Assembly: GCA_028279375.1 (NCBI GenBank)
Contig: JANQNW010000011.1
Location: forward strand, 1 to 49,977
Direction of reading: 5' to 3'
Origin: Phycisphaerales bacterium
GTDB lineage: Bacteria; Planctomycetota; Phycisphaerae; Phycisphaerales; UBA1924
Length of the DNA: 49,977 nt
Below are positions 34,814-42,924 of this stretch, piece by piece. Both the position numbers and the translations under genes were made by a program. Under the pieces are notes generated by a model. The model had not been told where the DNA came from, did not search any database, and was given only the letters and a program-made list of their open reading frames with translations. Positions within the stretch are counted from its first letter, which is position 1. Each line of letters opens with the position of its first letter.

Positions 34814-35242
34814 CTACCAGACCGCCATCTTGTACATCCAGGCGGCGAATCCCAGCGCCAGAAGCAGAATCAGCGTCCTGGGGCGAGTCAGCACCAGGAA
34901 CATCCGCCCGGCGCGCGATCCCGTCAGCGCCACGTGCAGCGACACCCAGAAGGCCGCCGCCACACCCAGGCTCAGCAGCGCTCCGAAGGGCTGCACCGCC
35001 GCCGCCTGGGCGAACTCACCCTCCGCGGCGTGAGCGAACGAGGTCGTCATGCCGCAGGTCGGGCAGGGGCGCCCCGTCGCCGCCTCCCAGTCGCAGCTGC
35101 TCAGACCGAGCTGCGTGTGCGTGCCGTGCCCCTCGCGCGATGGCGACAGCCACGCCGCGACCAGGAGCATGCTGAAGCAGCCCAGGCAGATCAACGCCGC
35201 GAGCGCCCGCTCCGCGGGTCGTGCTGGAGGAATCGTGGCCAT
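34814..35242 (-). CDS. DUF2752 membrane protein
   Basis: A 142-residue membrane protein. It carries the DUF2752 signature C-P-x-C-G-M-T-T-S-F (here GRPCPTCGMTTSFAHAAEGE), with helices before (LAALICLGCFSMLLVAAW), in the middle (FGALLSLGVAAAFWVSLHV) and after (TLILLLALGFAAWMY). The family is of unknown function; the conserved cysteines suggest a redox or metal role. It lies 42 bases downstream of nuoA on the same strand. Confidence 0.85.
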   Translation of the reverse strand: MATIPPARPAERALAALICLGCFSMLLVAAWLSPSREGHGTHTQLGLSSCDWEAATGRPCPTCGMTTSFAHAAEGEFAQAAAVQPFGALLSLGVAAAFWVSLHVALTGSRAGRMFLVLTRPRTLILLLALGFAAWMYKMAVW

Positions 35243-35284
35243 GAATCTGAGGATAGCGCTGGAGGAAGCGAGCGGCGGCCGTGA

Positions 35285-35674
35285 TCAGTCGAAACGGAAA
35301 ACGCCCTTGCGATACGCGTAGAGGTACGCAACCACCGTTGTGAACATGAAGAACAGCACGCGCATCAGGAAAATGAAGCCCTCGTCGCTCCTCGGCTCGA
35401 GCTGGCCGAAGGTCGCCGCCCACGGATAAAGGAAGATCACCTCCACGTCGATGACCAGGAAGATCATCGCGAGGATGTAGAAGCGGACGTTGAATCGCTT
35501 GCGGGCAGGCGTGATCGGGTTCATGCCCGACTCATACGCGGTGCCCTTGACGGCGCCGTCGCGCGCCGGGCCCAGCATCTTCGTCGCCACGATGTTGGCG
35601 ACCGCGAACGTGATCGCCATCGTCAGCAGCAGGAGAACAGGCAGGTATCCGGAGATGTCGGCGGCCAGGACCAT
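35285..35674 (-). CDS. nuoA: NADH-quinone oxidoreductase subunit A
   Basis: A 129-residue membrane subunit of respiratory complex I. The family pattern is clear: first helix (LPVLLLLTMAITFAVANI), the loop with the conserved YESGM region (KGTAYESGMNPI), then FNVRFYILAMIFLVIDVEVIF and a last helix FMFTTVVAYLYAYRKG. The start is ATG 35674 with AAGGAG ten bases upstream; TTG at 35683 was set aside. No nuoB-N is found nearby, and the next gene on the strand is unrelated, so this copy is isolated in the window. Confidence 0.94.
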   Translation of the reverse strand: MVLAADISGYLPVLLLLTMAITFAVANIVATKMLGPARDGAVKGTAYESGMNPITPARKRFNVRFYILAMIFLVIDVEVIFLYPWAATFGQLEPRSDEGFIFLMRVLFFMFTTVVAYLYAYRKGVFRFD

Positions 35675-35770
35675 CGAATCCAAACTCCTTGAGGCGCTGA
35701 ATCAGTCGGCGATTCCAGCGCTCGGGCCGCAGTGTAGCGATCCAACGGGCCCGCGCGCCCGCGTCATGGA

Positions 35771-35776
35771 TACACT
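35771..35776 (+). promoter_or_regulatory. Possible -10 box of the tRNA-Pro gene
   Basis: TACACT lies 8 bases before the first base of the tRNA, preceded by TG two bases earlier, which resembles an extended -10. No -35 match is visible at the expected spacing. Weak evidence. Confidence 0.35.
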
Positions 35777-35784
35777 GTCCGGCC

Positions 35785-35858
35785 CAGGGTGTAGCTCAGC
35801 TTGGTAGAGCGCTGCGTTTGGGTCGCAGAGGTCGCTGGTTCGAATCCAGTCACCCTGA
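35785..35858 (+). tRNA. tRNA-Pro (UGG anticodon)
   Basis: A complete cloverleaf: 7-bp acceptor stem CAGGGTG / CACCCTG with discriminator A, D-arm GCTC...GAGC, anticodon stem CTGCG / CGCAG with loop TTTGGGT (anticodon TGG), and T-arm with GGTTCGAATCC. The first base pair C-G is typical of proline tRNA. CCA is not encoded. A short palindrome and an 8-base direct repeat lie directly 3' (35858-35900). Confidence 0.97.
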
Positions 35859-36214
35859 TTCGCGCTGGGGAAATCGGGGGCATTTGCCCCAAATTCGCGC
35901 AGGTCCGGAAACCACAGACACTTGCATCAACCCCTCTGATCACGTGGGGGCGTTCATCCCATAAGAATGGGGTTAGAGATCGAAAATGAAGGCGTGAATT
36001 GCGGGAATCAATTGTTGACGCCGTGAGCAGGCCCCCTGATACTCTTAATCGATAAGGGATCCAGGGGGGATCCGGCTTCTGGAGAGGCAGAAGCTCAACA
36101 ACTTGGTCAGAAACACGTCTATACACGTCATCCCAAGAGATGTGGAGACGGCGCGCCGAGCCTTGGCGGGCTCATACGTCTGCGCGAGTCGTCTTGGGAA
36201 GGAGAATTCAGAAT
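35859..36214 (+). other. Non-coding stretch between tRNA-Pro and the first PEP-CTERM-like gene
   Basis: I see no gene here. The first 40 bases repeat ATTCGCGC (35858-35865 and 35893-35900) around the palindrome GGGGCATTTGCCCC. Further on come a promoter-like sequence (36015-36043), a possible hairpin CCCCCTG / CAGGGGG (36032-36068), two copies of GGATCC, and a hairpin GCTTCTG / CAGAAGC. The region before the gene is therefore likely its leader. Confidence 0.5.
36015..36043 (+). promoter_or_regulatory. Possible sigma-70-like promoter for the PEP-CTERM-like gene
   Basis: TTGACG and GATACT are separated by 17 bases; a T-G pair touches the -10 element. They lie about 170 bases before the start codon. 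The -10 overlaps the left arm of a long hairpin, which may be chance. Confidence 0.45.
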
Positions 36215-36964
36215 ATGTCGAGCAAGCTACTGGCTCGTGGTGTCGCGGTTGTGACCGTCGGCGCCATCGCAGCCAATGCGAGTGCGATAGCGATTCCCGA
36301 CGTTCCGTCGACGGAGCCTGCCGAAATCGGCGCGCTCGTGCCGCTGGATCTGTCGAGCATCACGGATATCGCCGCCGCCACGAATTTCAATGGTGTGAAC
36401 GAGATCAGCAATCCGTTCTCATCATCGATTCCTGGCGCGTTCACCGGCACGCTCACTGCTCGTGTCTTTGGCAACAATGGCGGCAACCTCGGCCCAGGCC
36501 TCAACGACGTCCTGGTCATCTACGACTTTGTCGGCGATGGTCCCAGCGGCATCGATGAGTTCGAGTTCGGCGTTGACTCCGGACGCAGCATGGATATCTC
36601 AGATCTCATCGCTGCGACCCAGGGCACGCTGACCGATCTCACCTCGGCAGGCCAGGTCAGCCCGTTGGTCGATGTTTTCTCGAACGTGTCGAACGACACG
36701 TACCTGTTCGACCACGCCGCGGCGTTTGACACGCTTGGTTCCCCCGGGAACACCGAGCGCGTCAGCTGGTACGTCCGCACCACCGGCGACATCAAGATCA
36801 ACGTCGTTGATGTTGTTGTTCGCAACGCGGGTGTCGCCACCGTGCAGTCTCTCGGCCTCGTCGATGATCCGGGTCAGCCTGACCTGAACGTGCCCGCCCC
36901 GGGCCCGCTCAGCCTCATGGCCCTCGGACTCGGTGTTGCAGGAACGCGCCGTCGAAGGGGATAA
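36215..36964 (+). CDS. Exported protein with PEP-CTERM-like tail (1)
   Basis: A 249-residue exported protein. The signal peptide is SSKLLARGVAVVTVGAIAANASA. The mature domain is beta-rich with Asn, Gly and Asp (for example FGNNGGNLGPGLND), and no catalytic motif is visible. The C-terminus has VPAPGPLSLMALGLGVAG and then TRRRRG, the Phycisphaerae-style sorting tail: Pro-Gly motif, hydrophobic helix, Arg cluster. Such tails are removed by exosortase-type enzymes in other bacteria. ATG 36215 has GGAAGGAG ten bases before it. The next gene downstream has the same layout, but the domains are not clearly similar. Confidence 0.85.
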   Translation: MSSKLLARGVAVVTVGAIAANASAIAIPDVPSTEPAEIGALVPLDLSSITDIAAATNFNGVNEISNPFSSSIPGAFTGTLTARVFGNNGGNLGPGLNDVLVIYDFVGDGPSGIDEFEFGVDSGRSMDISDLIAATQGTLTDLTSAGQVSPLVDVFSNVSNDTYLFDHAAAFDTLGSPGNTERVSWYVRTTGDIKINVVDVVVRNAGVATVQSLGLVDDPGQPDLNVPAPGPLSLMALGLGVAGTRRRRG

Positions 36965-37006
36965 GCGTCACGCTTGTTTCCTGTACGTAACTAATGCCCC
37001 GCTGCG

Positions 37007-37028
37007 CCGCCGGTCGTAAGACCGGCGG
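37007..37028 (+). promoter_or_regulatory. Leader hairpin before the second PEP-CTERM-like gene
   Basis: CCGCCGGTC and GACCGGCGG form a 9-bp stem around the tetraloop GTAA. No T-tract follows, so it is not a standard terminator; it ends 34 bases before the start codon and 22 bases before the AGGAG site. A role in RNA stability or translation is possible. Confidence 0.5.
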
Positions 37029-37062
37029 GGCAGACGGGTTCAGCTCCTGGAGGAGTCGAGTG

Positions 37063-37881
37063 ATGAGAAATCACAGGGGAGCATGTGTTCTGGCGGCGAC
37101 GTCAGTTGCGCTCTTGTCAAGCGGCGTCGCAAGCGCCGCATTCGACCCGGCACAGAATGTGACGGTCGATCCTTCGACGTACGCCACGGAGATCGTGTCA
37201 GCAATTGACATCTCCAGCGGCCTGAAGCAGTTCGACTTCCCGGATGAGTTCGGCAATCCGTATCCCAACGGATCGTTCGACACCTCCGGCTATGTCAACG
37301 AATTCATGGGCGTCGAAGTCGATCGCACGGAGCTGGTTTCGCGCGTCTACAGGGTTCACACCCCAACCGTTGTCGGCGGCCTCAATCTGAACGTCGGCGA
37401 CAACGTCTACACCTACACCATCCGCCTCGTTGACTTCTCGACGAACACCGTCAACGGACTCAGCGAGTTCCAGGTGAGCGGCCTTGACTTCACGCTCACC
37501 AATCCCGTCATGGACGCCTCCCTCGTCAAGGGACGCGGCTACGTCGGACCCACCGGCGGCGCCAACGCGCCGGCCGTCGAGAATCCCCTCGACCTCGAGG
37601 ACCTGGGGATCTTCGGCGCCAGTCTCGACTGGGAGTGGGAGGACACTGGCGGCGATGACTTCCTGCAGAACAGCGCCGAAATCACGCTCACGATGTACAC
37701 CACGCCGTCCCTGCCCATTCAGGGAATCGCGGTGTTTTCCTCCTCTCCCGGAATCCCCAGCAATGTCGATCCAAACTCGACAGGAGCATCCGTCTGGGTG
37801 CCCGCAATCCCCGCACCGGGGCCGCTGGTGATCGCCGGAGCGGGTGTCCTCTTCGCGACCGCTCGGAGACGACGCTCGTAA
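37063..37881 (+). CDS. Exported protein with PEP-CTERM-like tail (2)
   Basis: A 272-residue exported protein starting at ATG 37063, seven bases after AGGAG. The signal peptide is CVLAATSVALLSSGVASA. The mature part is beta-rich, with Tyr/Thr-rich strands (VGDNVYTYTIRLVDF) and a loop with Gly/Ala (YVGPTGGANAPAVENP). The tail has IPAPGPLVIAGAGVLFATA then RRRRS, the same kind as in the previous gene. Function unknown; a surface or matrix protein is likely. A strong terminator follows. Confidence 0.85.
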   Translation: MRNHRGACVLAATSVALLSSGVASAAFDPAQNVTVDPSTYATEIVSAIDISSGLKQFDFPDEFGNPYPNGSFDTSGYVNEFMGVEVDRTELVSRVYRVHTPTVVGGLNLNVGDNVYTYTIRLVDFSTNTVNGLSEFQVSGLDFTLTNPVMDASLVKGRGYVGPTGGANAPAVENPLDLEDLGIFGASLDWEWEDTGGDDFLQNSAEITLTMYTTPSLPIQGIAVFSSSPGIPSNVDPNSTGASVWVPAIPAPGPLVIAGAGVLFATARRRRS

Positions 37882-37900
37882 CTCATACCCCTGACCTTCA

Positions 37901-37940
37901 AGCGGGCCCGAGTCTGACTCGGGCCTGCTTTCTTTCGTTT
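37901..37940 (+). terminator. Strong rho-independent terminator
   Basis: A 13-bp stem (one G-T pair) from AGCGGGCCCGAGT to ACTCGGGCCTGCT with loop CTG, followed by TTCTTTCGTTT. It ends the transcript of the second PEP-CTERM-like gene and isolates the matrixin gene, which needs its own promoter. Confidence 0.88.
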
Positions 37941-38014
37941 CGACGGCCCATGGAACCTGGCCTCAACTGAAGGCAGAAGGGAGAGTTCGAAAGCGCTGAT
38001 GGACCATTGACGGC

Positions 38015-39727
38015 ATGACGCCTCGCAAGGCAATCATGGTTTCGCTCGCCGCGGTCGCGGCAGCGTCATCCGTCTGCGCATTCACTCTCTTCAACTTCAG
38101 GTCGCAGGCCGACGTCGACGTCGGCCAGTTCGTCCGCTGGCTGCCTGATGGCGCTCCGGCGGCGACGCCATTCGTCCTCTCCATCGACATCGATGACGAC
38201 TTCCTGGCGAATCAGGACCCCGAGACCGCCGCTGCGGCGGAGGCTGCCGCAGTCAAGGCCTTCAAGAGCTGGTCCGACGCCACCGGCGGCTTCATCAACT
38301 TCCAGCAGGTCACACTCTGGAACGACGCTGTTCCGAACGCCGATCCGCTGCCGCCCTCATTCGAAGGCGTCGGATTCGCCGAGTGGATCGCCAATCGCGA
38401 GTTCTTCGAGGGGATGGGCATCACCATCGGCCAGGTCGGCTGGGGCGCCAACATCGAGGTCTTCAGCCGGCCCACTGGATTCACGATCACCTCCGAGACG
38501 CAGCTCTTCGAGATGGAGCCGGGAAACCTCGGTTTCGCCGTGATCAACACGACCGGCACGCGCATCCTCTCGGCCGACATCTATCTGAATGAAGCGATGA
38601 CGTGGACCACCGATCACGCCGTCGCCGAGGCGAATCCCGGCACGATCTTCGACATCGAATCCGTCGTCCTCCATGAACTCGGGCACATCCTGGGTTTCGA
38701 CCATCCGAATCAGGCCGCGTCCATGGGCGGCGACAACTTCGATCCCTTCACGTTCGAAGTCGGCGATCCGTGGAGCCCCAACGATGTCATGCATGCCTGG
38801 TACATCGGGCCCAAGCGCGCGCTCACCGACGATGAGAGCGGCGGTCTCGCATTCCTCTATCCGCCCATTCCCGGCGATCTGGACGGCGACCAGCATGTCA
38901 CCGTCGTCGATCTCGCACAGGCGCTCGCGTTCGCCGACGGCTCCATCCAGCCCACGCCCTATCAGCTCTACACCGTCGACTTCATCAATCGCAACGGCGA
39001 GATCGAAGCCATCGAACTCACGCAGATGTTCCAGTGGGCCTCCGGCGCCACGCCCTACGAGTTCGGCTCCGGCGTCGCCAATCGCTCAGACGTCGACGAC
39101 AATCCGCGCAGCGCCGGACCCGGACAAGTCGTCGCCACGACGACGGCGACGCCCAATGACATCGGCAAGGGGGGCCTCGCAGAGGTCCTCTTCACGATCG
39201 AGAACCCTGACGCCGCCCAGGTCCTCAGCTGGGACATCGTCCTGAGTTACGACGACGCGATCCTGCTGAACCCCACCTGCGAGCTCGGCGAATTTCCGCC
39301 GAACGCCATCAAGATCATGACGACCAGTCCCGGCGAGATCCGCTTGTGCGTCATCAGCTCCGGCGGGACTTTCGACACGACCGGCGAGCTCGCGCGAATC
39401 GCATTCGATGTCGATCTCCCGATGGCCGCCGCCGCAGGGAGCGCCGACTTCGTCATCTCCACCATGGATGTCGTCATCAATGACGGCGGCACGATCCGGC
39501 TCTTCGGCGATCAGCCAGGCGAGCAGCTCATCACCGTGGACGACTCCGTCATCGCCTCCGATCTCGACGCGACCGGCGACGGCGTCTTCAACATGAACGA
39601 CATATACGCCTGGCACGCAACACCCACCGACGTCAATCAGGACGGCTCCATCGATGATGACGATCGCCAGCAGATGGTCCGCTGCTGGCGCGAGGACGAG
39701 CAGGCGGACATGCTCGCCATCCCCTGA
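38015..39727 (+). CDS. Matrixin metalloprotease with dockerin-like and cohesin-like modules
   Basis: A 570-residue exported protein. The signal peptide is MVSLAAVAAASSVCAF. The N-terminal half is a zinc metalloprotease of the matrixin type: the H-E-x-x-H-x-x-G-x-x-H site is VLHELGHILGFDHPN (about residue 222) and the Met-turn is probably NDVMHAWYIG (about residue 255). A first dockerin-like segment follows (PGDLDGDQHVTVVDLAQAL). A beta domain (ATTTATPNDIGKGGLAEVLF to ISTMDVVINDGG) has cohesin-like features. A second dockerin-like pair (DATGDGVFNMNDIYAW, DVNQDGSIDDDDRQQM) ends the protein. No sorting tail. Possibly it self-assembles or binds partners through these modules. Confidence 0.85.
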   Translation: MTPRKAIMVSLAAVAAASSVCAFTLFNFRSQADVDVGQFVRWLPDGAPAATPFVLSIDIDDDFLANQDPETAAAAEAAAVKAFKSWSDATGGFINFQQVTLWNDAVPNADPLPPSFEGVGFAEWIANREFFEGMGITIGQVGWGANIEVFSRPTGFTITSETQLFEMEPGNLGFAVINTTGTRILSADIYLNEAMTWTTDHAVAEANPGTIFDIESVVLHELGHILGFDHPNQAASMGGDNFDPFTFEVGDPWSPNDVMHAWYIGPKRALTDDESGGLAFLYPPIPGDLDGDQHVTVVDLAQALAFADGSIQPTPYQLYTVDFINRNGEIEAIELTQMFQWASGATPYEFGSGVANRSDVDDNPRSAGPGQVVATTTATPNDIGKGGLAEVLFTIENPDAAQVLSWDIVLSYDDAILLNPTCELGEFPPNAIKIMTTSPGEIRLCVISSGGTFDTTGELARIAFDVDLPMAAAAGSADFVISTMDVVINDGGTIRLFGDQPGEQLITVDDSVIASDLDATGDGVFNMNDIYAWHATPTDVNQDGSIDDDDRQQMVRCWREDEQADMLAIP

Positions 39728-39782
39728 CTGTGCCCCGTCTGACCGCGCTCCCGTCGCGCGTCCCGGCGATATCATCGCCCTC

Positions 39783-41090
39783 ATGATCCGAACCCCGGAC
39801 ACGCTGAACGTGCTGCTCGTCGGTGGCGGCGGACGCGAACACGCCATCGCCTGGAAGCTCAGGCAGTCGCCGCGCCTCGGCGCGCTCTACCTCAGCAACC
39901 CTGAGAACCCGGGTCTCGCCGCGCTTGGCAAGCCGATGGACGTGCCCTTCAACCTCGGCGACACCTTCCGCATCGGCAGGTTCTGCGAGAAGAACGACAT
40001 CAACCTCGTGGTGATCGGTCCCGAGGATCCACTCGCCGCCGGCCTCGCTGACGAGCTCGCAGCGCCAGAGCGCATCATCTTCGGCCCGACGAAGGAGGGC
40101 GCCCGTCTCGAAGCTGACAAGGCCTGGGCCAAGCAGCTCATGCGCGCCGCGTCCATCCCGACAGCCGAAGCGCGCATCTTCACCGACGCCGACGACGCCG
40201 CGGCGTATCTCGAATCACGCGAAGAGGCCCACGTCATCAAGGCCGCGGGCCTCGCCAAGGGCAAGGGCGTCGTCGTACCCGAATCGCTCGAGGAAGGGCT
40301 CAGTGCAATCGATCGCATCATGGCCCAGCGCGTCTTCGGCGCCGCCGGCGACAGCGTGATCATCGAGGAGCGACTGGAAGGTCCGGAGGCCTCTGTGCTC
40401 GCTCTCGTCGACGGGCGCACGATCTACGTCCTCGAATGCTGCCAGGATCACAAGCGGCTCCTGGAAGGGGGCGCGGGGCCCAACACTGGCGGCATGGGCG
40501 CGTTCTGCCCCACGAGCGTCGTCGATGACGCGCTCATGGCGCGCATCCAGGGCGACATCCTCGTGCCGACCGTTGACGCGCTGCGGCGCGACGACATCGA
40601 TTTCCGCGGCGTGCTCTACGCTGGCCTCATGCTCACCCACGCCGGACCCAAGGTGCTCGAGTTCAACGTGCGCTTCGGCGATCCCGAATGCCAGCCGCTG
40701 ATGACGCGCCTTAAGGGCGATCTGGGCGACATCCTCTATCGCACCGGCGCCGGGACGCTCGCCGACGCCGAGATCGACTGGGACCCTCGCGTGTCGTGCT
40801 GCGTGGTGATGGCCAGCCGCGGCTATCCCGAGAAGCCCGAGACAGGATTCCCGATTACGGGAATCGACGAGGCCGAGGCCATGGACGATGTCTTCGTCTT
40901 CCACGCCGGCACGAAAAAGAACGACGCGGGCGAAGTCGTGACCTCAGGCGGACGCGTTCTCGGCGTCACCGCCCTCGGGGAGACGCTCGAAGACGCTCGC
41001 GCCAGAGCCCTGGCGGCGTGCGATGTGATCCACTTCGAGGGCAAGCACGTGCGCCGCGACATCGGGGCCGGCGCCGCTCAGCGCGTCTAG
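39783..41090 (+). CDS. purD: Phosphoribosylamine-glycine ligase
   Basis: An ATP-grasp enzyme of purine synthesis that joins 5-phosphoribosylamine and glycine (435 residues). N-terminal VLLVGGGGREHAIAWKL, ATP-grasp region VIKAAGLAKGKGVVV, GGAGPNTGGMGAFCP, and the metal-binding ending VLEFNVRFGDPECQPLM identify it clearly. The ATG at 39783 gives the family's usual length. It stands among secreted-protein genes without other purine genes. Confidence 0.96.
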   Translation: MIRTPDTLNVLLVGGGGREHAIAWKLRQSPRLGALYLSNPENPGLAALGKPMDVPFNLGDTFRIGRFCEKNDINLVVIGPEDPLAAGLADELAAPERIIFGPTKEGARLEADKAWAKQLMRAASIPTAEARIFTDADDAAAYLESREEAHVIKAAGLAKGKGVVVPESLEEGLSAIDRIMAQRVFGAAGDSVIIEERLEGPEASVLALVDGRTIYVLECCQDHKRLLEGGAGPNTGGMGAFCPTSVVDDALMARIQGDILVPTVDALRRDDIDFRGVLYAGLMLTHAGPKVLEFNVRFGDPECQPLMTRLKGDLGDILYRTGAGTLADAEIDWDPRVSCCVVMASRGYPEKPETGFPITGIDEAEAMDDVFVFHAGTKKNDAGEVVTSGGRVLGVTALGETLEDARARALAACDVIHFEGKHVRRDIGAGAAQRV

Positions 41091-41108
41091 GGAGCCGCAA
41101 CTCGAGGC

Positions 41109-42152
41109 TCACGGGCAGACGACCGGGCCCCAGACGCCGAGCAATGTCGCGAGATCGCCGGAGTTGACGTCGCCGTCGCAGATGATGTCAGCGGGACACC
41201 CATCGCATGGGCCCCAGCTCCCGAGGAGGATTGCGAGATCCGTCGAGCCGACGACGCCGTCGACATCGAGGTCGGCTTCGTTTGACGGGTGCCAGCAGAA
41301 GGAAACGGGCGCCTCGGCCCCCTCCGGAGCGCCGTCATCGTCAGGAGACGTAAACAGACGCAAGGAGCCCGAGTAGCCGATCGGAGAATCGGAGTCGCGA
41401 ATCATCGAGATCTGTGCGATCAGCACGCCGAACTGCCCGGCGTTCCCGGTTGCCCCGCTGATGTCAATCGCTTCGCGCTGAGTGCTCGGGGAGAAGTCGT
41501 ACCAAGGACCGTTAATGGAGGTTTCCGTCAGGCAACCGCCGGATCCGAGTTCGGTTTCCGAGTCGTCCTGAAGAAGCGCCATCGTCACGAACGTGTCGTA
41601 CTCGACGGCTGGTTCGGCGACGATGTCGGCGCTTTCAGGCGCCGTGTCATCGCCGACGATCGGCTCCTGGAAGAAGAGGGTGCTCCCGTCGGCGAGAATG
41701 TCGGCATTGGCGGCGGCGCATGCGTCACCCGATCGAGATCCTTCGCCAGCGACTAGCAGGGCGTCTCCCGCGCCGACGTCTTCGCCCGTCGCATAGACGT
41801 GAGTCACGACCAGGTTGAGGAGCTTGGCCTCCTGGGACGTGACGTCCACGACAACAAGTTCATCGAAGGCATTACGAGCGCCGAATGGATTGGAAGGGCA
41901 ACCAAAGGGCAACTCTACAAACACTGCGATGTCAGCCTCGTCCACCCAATTATCTCCGTTGAGATCCTCGGGGCAGCTTGCGCAAGGGCCGAAAGCGCCG
42001 AGAATCGAAACGAGATCGGTCGCGCCGACGGAACCACTCCCATCGACGTCACCAAAGCACGAGCCCCCGGTGGCTGCCTGCGCGGTCATCAGGAGTGCAG
42101 CGCATGAAGTGAGCGTTGCACGGCTTCTACACATCGAGATGAGGCGGATCAT
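41109..42152 (-). CDS. Exported protein with dockerin-like repeats at both ends
   Basis: A 347-residue exported protein. A signal peptide (LTSCAALLMTAQAATG) is followed at once by a dockerin-like pair (DVDGSGSVGATDLVSILGAF then DLNGDNWVDEADIAVF). A large beta-rich middle (ELVVVDVTSQEAKLLNL to FGVLIAQISMIRD) has no known motif. The C-terminus carries a second pair (DLDVDGVVGSTDLAILLGSW and DGDVNSGDLATLLGVWG) with the phrase typical of Phycisphaerae. CASC and CDGC pairs flank the repeats. AAGGAA lies seven bases before the ATG. It is convergent with purD, 18 bases away. Confidence 0.82.
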   Translation of the reverse strand: MIRLISMCRSRATLTSCAALLMTAQAATGGSCFGDVDGSGSVGATDLVSILGAFGPCASCPEDLNGDNWVDEADIAVFVELPFGCPSNPFGARNAFDELVVVDVTSQEAKLLNLVVTHVYATGEDVGAGDALLVAGEGSRSGDACAAANADILADGSTLFFQEPIVGDDTAPESADIVAEPAVEYDTFVTMALLQDDSETELGSGGCLTETSINGPWYDFSPSTQREAIDISGATGNAGQFGVLIAQISMIRDSDSPIGYSGSLRLFTSPDDDGAPEGAEAPVSFCWHPSNEADLDVDGVVGSTDLAILLGSWGPCDGCPADIICDGDVNSGDLATLLGVWGPVVCP

Positions 42153-42473
42153 GGTTGTTCCTTTCAGCGGCGAGCTGCATCAACGAAGAAGATGCGCACG
42201 AACACCCTGCCGTTCGAGCGCGTGACAGGATTCCGGGCAGGCACAACATCGCCCTGCATCCACAGTCGAACGAGAGCCACGAATCAGGTTGTACTGCTGC
42301 GATCACGGTCTCACGGACGGGGAGCGGCACCCGAACAAGCGCGTCTCCTCACCGACGTGTGACCGAGATCCACGAGACCGTCCACGTCCTCGCATTGAAT
42401 CAGTTTCACTGATTGCGTGCGTGGCGATGCTCAAACTCATTGTAATGAACCTGAGTGCAGATGCAATCTTCGT

Positions 42474-42489
42474 TCGTTGTTTACAACGA
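42474..42489. promoter_or_regulatory. Perfect palindrome, possible operator
   Basis: TCGTTGT and ACAACGA are separated by TT. A second palindrome CATTGTAATG lies 27 bases upstream. This AT-rich pair in a long intergenic region, far from any terminator context, looks like a binding site for a dimeric regulator. No T-tract follows. Confidence 0.4.
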
Positions 42490-42900
42490 TGAAGCGCCGG
42501 AGCGTCGATGAATACAAGGGCTTTCTGCGACGGCGCGCGCCACACAGCGCGCTCATGCAGACTATTGGGGTCGCCTTCGATCCGCGAAAGCCGCGCCGCC
42601 GATCACAGCCGCGAGCGCGCTCGGAGACGAGGTCTCCTGGGTGAACGCGTCAGTGACCACGTCGGTTCCCTGCTTGACTCTGAGCCGAGGCCCAAGGAGA
42701 TCGTCGGCGACCTGTTCGCAGAGGACATCGATGCGAAGGTAGTTCGCCTGCGCAGAACTTCAGGGATGCTTCAGTGAGTCAGGGGATTTCGCCTCTGAGA
42801 GGCTCGACGCGACGACCTGAACAAGGTGGATGCCAGCCCATGCGACTCCCTTTTGTGAGAATCAGGCGGCTCGCGTCAGAATGCTGCAATGGACCGCCAG

Positions 42901-42924
42901 CCTCCGGACATTCTCTTCCGGAGG
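42901..42924 (+). promoter_or_regulatory. Leader hairpin before the third PEP-CTERM-like gene
   Basis: An 8-bp stem CCTCCGGA / TCCGGAGG with loop CATTCTCT, ending 51 bases before the start codon. The right arm contains GGAGG, a ribosome-site-like sequence, but the real site GGAGGAG is at 42965-42971. Confidence 0.45.
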
